This document shows, one piece after another, positions 62,824 to 64,000 of a stretch of 64,000 nt of DNA. The stretch covers positions 124,001-188,000 of the forward strand of contig JAEZZQ010000021.1 in assembly GCA_023442465.1 (NCBI GenBank), given 5' to 3'. The number at the start of each line of letters is the position of its first letter. Position 1 is the stretch's first letter. Both the position numbers and the translations under genes were made by a program. The notes below the pieces were generated by a model. The model ran no database searches and was not told the DNA's origin. It saw only the letters and a list, made by a program, of their open reading frames with translations. The stretch is from Bacillota bacterium. GTDB lineage: Bacteria > Bacillota > Clostridia > Lachnospirales > Lachnospiraceae.

Positions 62824-63804
62824 TTAGATATTCTGCCGGATAATTCTGGAAATCAATCCCACAGCAACATTACGCTCCTCATCAATCCTGGTTACCACAA
62901 AGCTTACCTCATCCCTCTTGCCGGGCATCCGGTTGTCGTAGCAGGAATGGGCAATGGCATTGACACCGATGGAGAGCCGTACAAAAACGGTCCCTTTGTG
63001 GATATCGGTAATGGTGCCCGCATACTTGCCCTGAATTTTGCATTTTCCAAGGTTGGCCTTACTGGTGTTGCCCTCCACACTTTTTACGTCTGCCTTTATA
63101 GAGATATCTTCCAGGGATTTCATATTTACAGAAAGAATTCTCACAAGAATCTGTTCTCCTACATGGAAGCGTTCTCCGGCATCGCCCATCCAGTCAAAGG
63201 AGAGATCCCGGGCAAGGATGGAGCATTCAACCCCAAAGACTTCTACGCGGACCACTTTTTCTGCCACGGCAATGACCCTGGCTTGAACGATGCGGTCTTC
63301 ACATACGCGGGAATGACCGGAGGCATCAGGGAGATAGAATACCTGACGTTTCTTATACATGGCATCCTTGCGGCTTGCAGCTATGCTGCGGCTTCCGGAA
63401 TCCAGTCCTTTAATGATGAAATCCACCTCACAGCCTAACATATTTCCAAGAATTTTGTTCTGCCTCTGGTTCAGTTCGCCATAGTTGTGGCTTTCATCTT
63501 CGATGAGGTTGATCATCATTTCACCAAGAGGAATTACCACACGCATCTCCTTGTAATAAATGATGGCAATGGTACCTCCGCCCTCCAGCTTTTCAATACC
63601 TCCTAGTGTGCCGGTGAGAATTCTTTTGGTACGGTAGGCGTTTTGAAGTTCATGCCAAATGATATCTTCCCGGCTTTCCTTCGTTTCCACCTGCCCATCC
63701 GATTCCAGGGTAAGGATAGAGGAGGGAACGGGCGGTTTTTCTGCTACGTTCTGTTCGACTTCTTTGAGTTCCTCAGTAATTTGGGTTTTGGCTTTTCTCG
63801 GCAT
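62824..63804 (-). CDS. S1-domain RNA-binding protein of the integrative element
   Basis: The 326-residue protein has a Lys/Glu-rich N-terminus, a middle region (GTLGGIEKLEGGGTIAIIYYK, then SGSRSIAASRKDAMYKKRQV) and a C-terminal S1 RNA-binding fold (about 262-320: YAGTITDIHKGTVFVRLSIG and the strand ending VAVGLI). The middle also resembles a second OB-type fold. Such proteins occur in Clostridia integrative elements; whether they bind RNA or single-stranded DNA is not known. AAAGGAG precedes ATG 63804. Confidence 0.72.
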   Translation of the reverse strand: MPRKAKTQITEELKEVEQNVAEKPPVPSSILTLESDGQVETKESREDIIWHELQNAYRTKRILTGTLGGIEKLEGGGTIAIIYYKEMRVVIPLGEMMINLIEDESHNYGELNQRQNKILGNMLGCEVDFIIKGLDSGSRSIAASRKDAMYKKRQVFYLPDASGHSRVCEDRIVQARVIAVAEKVVRVEVFGVECSILARDLSFDWMGDAGERFHVGEQILVRILSVNMKSLEDISIKADVKSVEGNTSKANLGKCKIQGKYAGTITDIHKGTVFVRLSIGVNAIAHSCYDNRMPGKRDEVSFVVTRIDEERNVAVGLISRIIRQNI

Positions 63805-63834
63805 AGTTATGCTCTCCTTTCAAAATTTACATTG

Positions 63835-64000
63835 TTAATTTGACATGATGGATTCTTTATCCATACAGACAATCTGTTTTTCATCTTCCGTCTGCAGGCC
63901 ATTTTTAGGAAACAACAGCTCCTCTGGAAGGGTTTGTGGCTCCGGAGACTTTTTCTTTTTGGGCAAAGGCTTCTTTATTGGTTTCATCAAGGATGAATAG
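63835..64000 (-). CDS. C-terminal part of an unrecognised gene (runs off window)
   Basis: A leftward frame is open from the window edge to a TAA at 63837-63835. The visible part is basic and proline-rich (MKPIKKPLPKKKKSPEPQTL), then acidic, ending in DKESIMSN. An internal ATG at 63987 has no ribosome site, so this is more likely the end of a longer gene. It is 30 bp upstream of the S1-domain gene and probably shares its transcript. Confidence 0.5.
   Translation of the reverse strand, partial: YSSLMKPIKKPLPKKKKSPEPQTLPEELLFPKNGLQTEDEKQIVCMDKESIMSN

Overview
This window is chromosomal DNA of a low-GC Gram-positive anaerobe, most likely a Lachnospiraceae (class Clostridia) species. The evidence is the origin gene order gyrA-gyrB-recF-yaaA-dnaN-dnaA / oriC / rpmH-rnpA-yidD-yidC-khpB-mnmE-mnmG-rsmG followed by parA-parB, together with DUF4446, HD-GYP and DUF3881 genes near serS. 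The family assignment rests on recalled gene content and has not been checked by a search.

Region 1 (1-7092, leftward): partial gyrA, then gyrB, recF, an S4-domain gene, dnaN and dnaA. Region 2 (7093-7657): oriC with several DnaA boxes and the rpmH promoter. Region 3 (7658-15101, rightward): ribosomal protein L34, RNase P protein, membrane insertion (YidD, YidC), KhpB and tRNA/rRNA modification (MnmE, MnmG, RsmG). Region 4 (15136-24945): two alpha/beta hydrolases, a DegS/DegU-type two-component pair, two perfect parS sites next to parA-parB, a DUF4446 protein, an HD-GYP protein, serS and a DUF3881 protein.

Region 5 (about 25040 to the window end) is an integrative element beside tRNA-Arg(CCT). 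A truncated tRNA copy precedes an intact one, followed by a tyrosine integrase and an excisionase. A candidate structured RNA comes next, then a module of a conserved protein of unknown function, a YqaJ-type nuclease, a deoxyribosyltransferase-fold protein, a RecD2-like helicase and a methyltransferase-like protein. The leftward S1-domain gene at 62824-63804 and a partial gene at the window edge look like more of the same backbone. No relaxase or type IV secretion gene lies in the window, so whether the element is conjugative cannot be judged here.

Region 6 (about 33640-62330) is a visibly GC-richer block set inside that element. It has two parallel units. Unit A: a LytTR regulator and GHKL kinase (leftward), diverging from a lipoprotein and then a LemA / DUF2207 / DUF4428-SHOCT / zinc-ribbon / 2784-residue SLH surface protein series. 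Unit B: a LytTR regulator, a surface protein with a proline-rich stalk and a GHKL kinase (leftward, overlapping), diverging from two small degenerate receiver-domain proteins and a 2724-residue SLH surface protein. Each divergent promoter region carries helically phased direct repeats suited to a LytTR regulator. The block is best read as mobile, sensor-controlled cell-surface cargo, and it is the most interesting part of the window.
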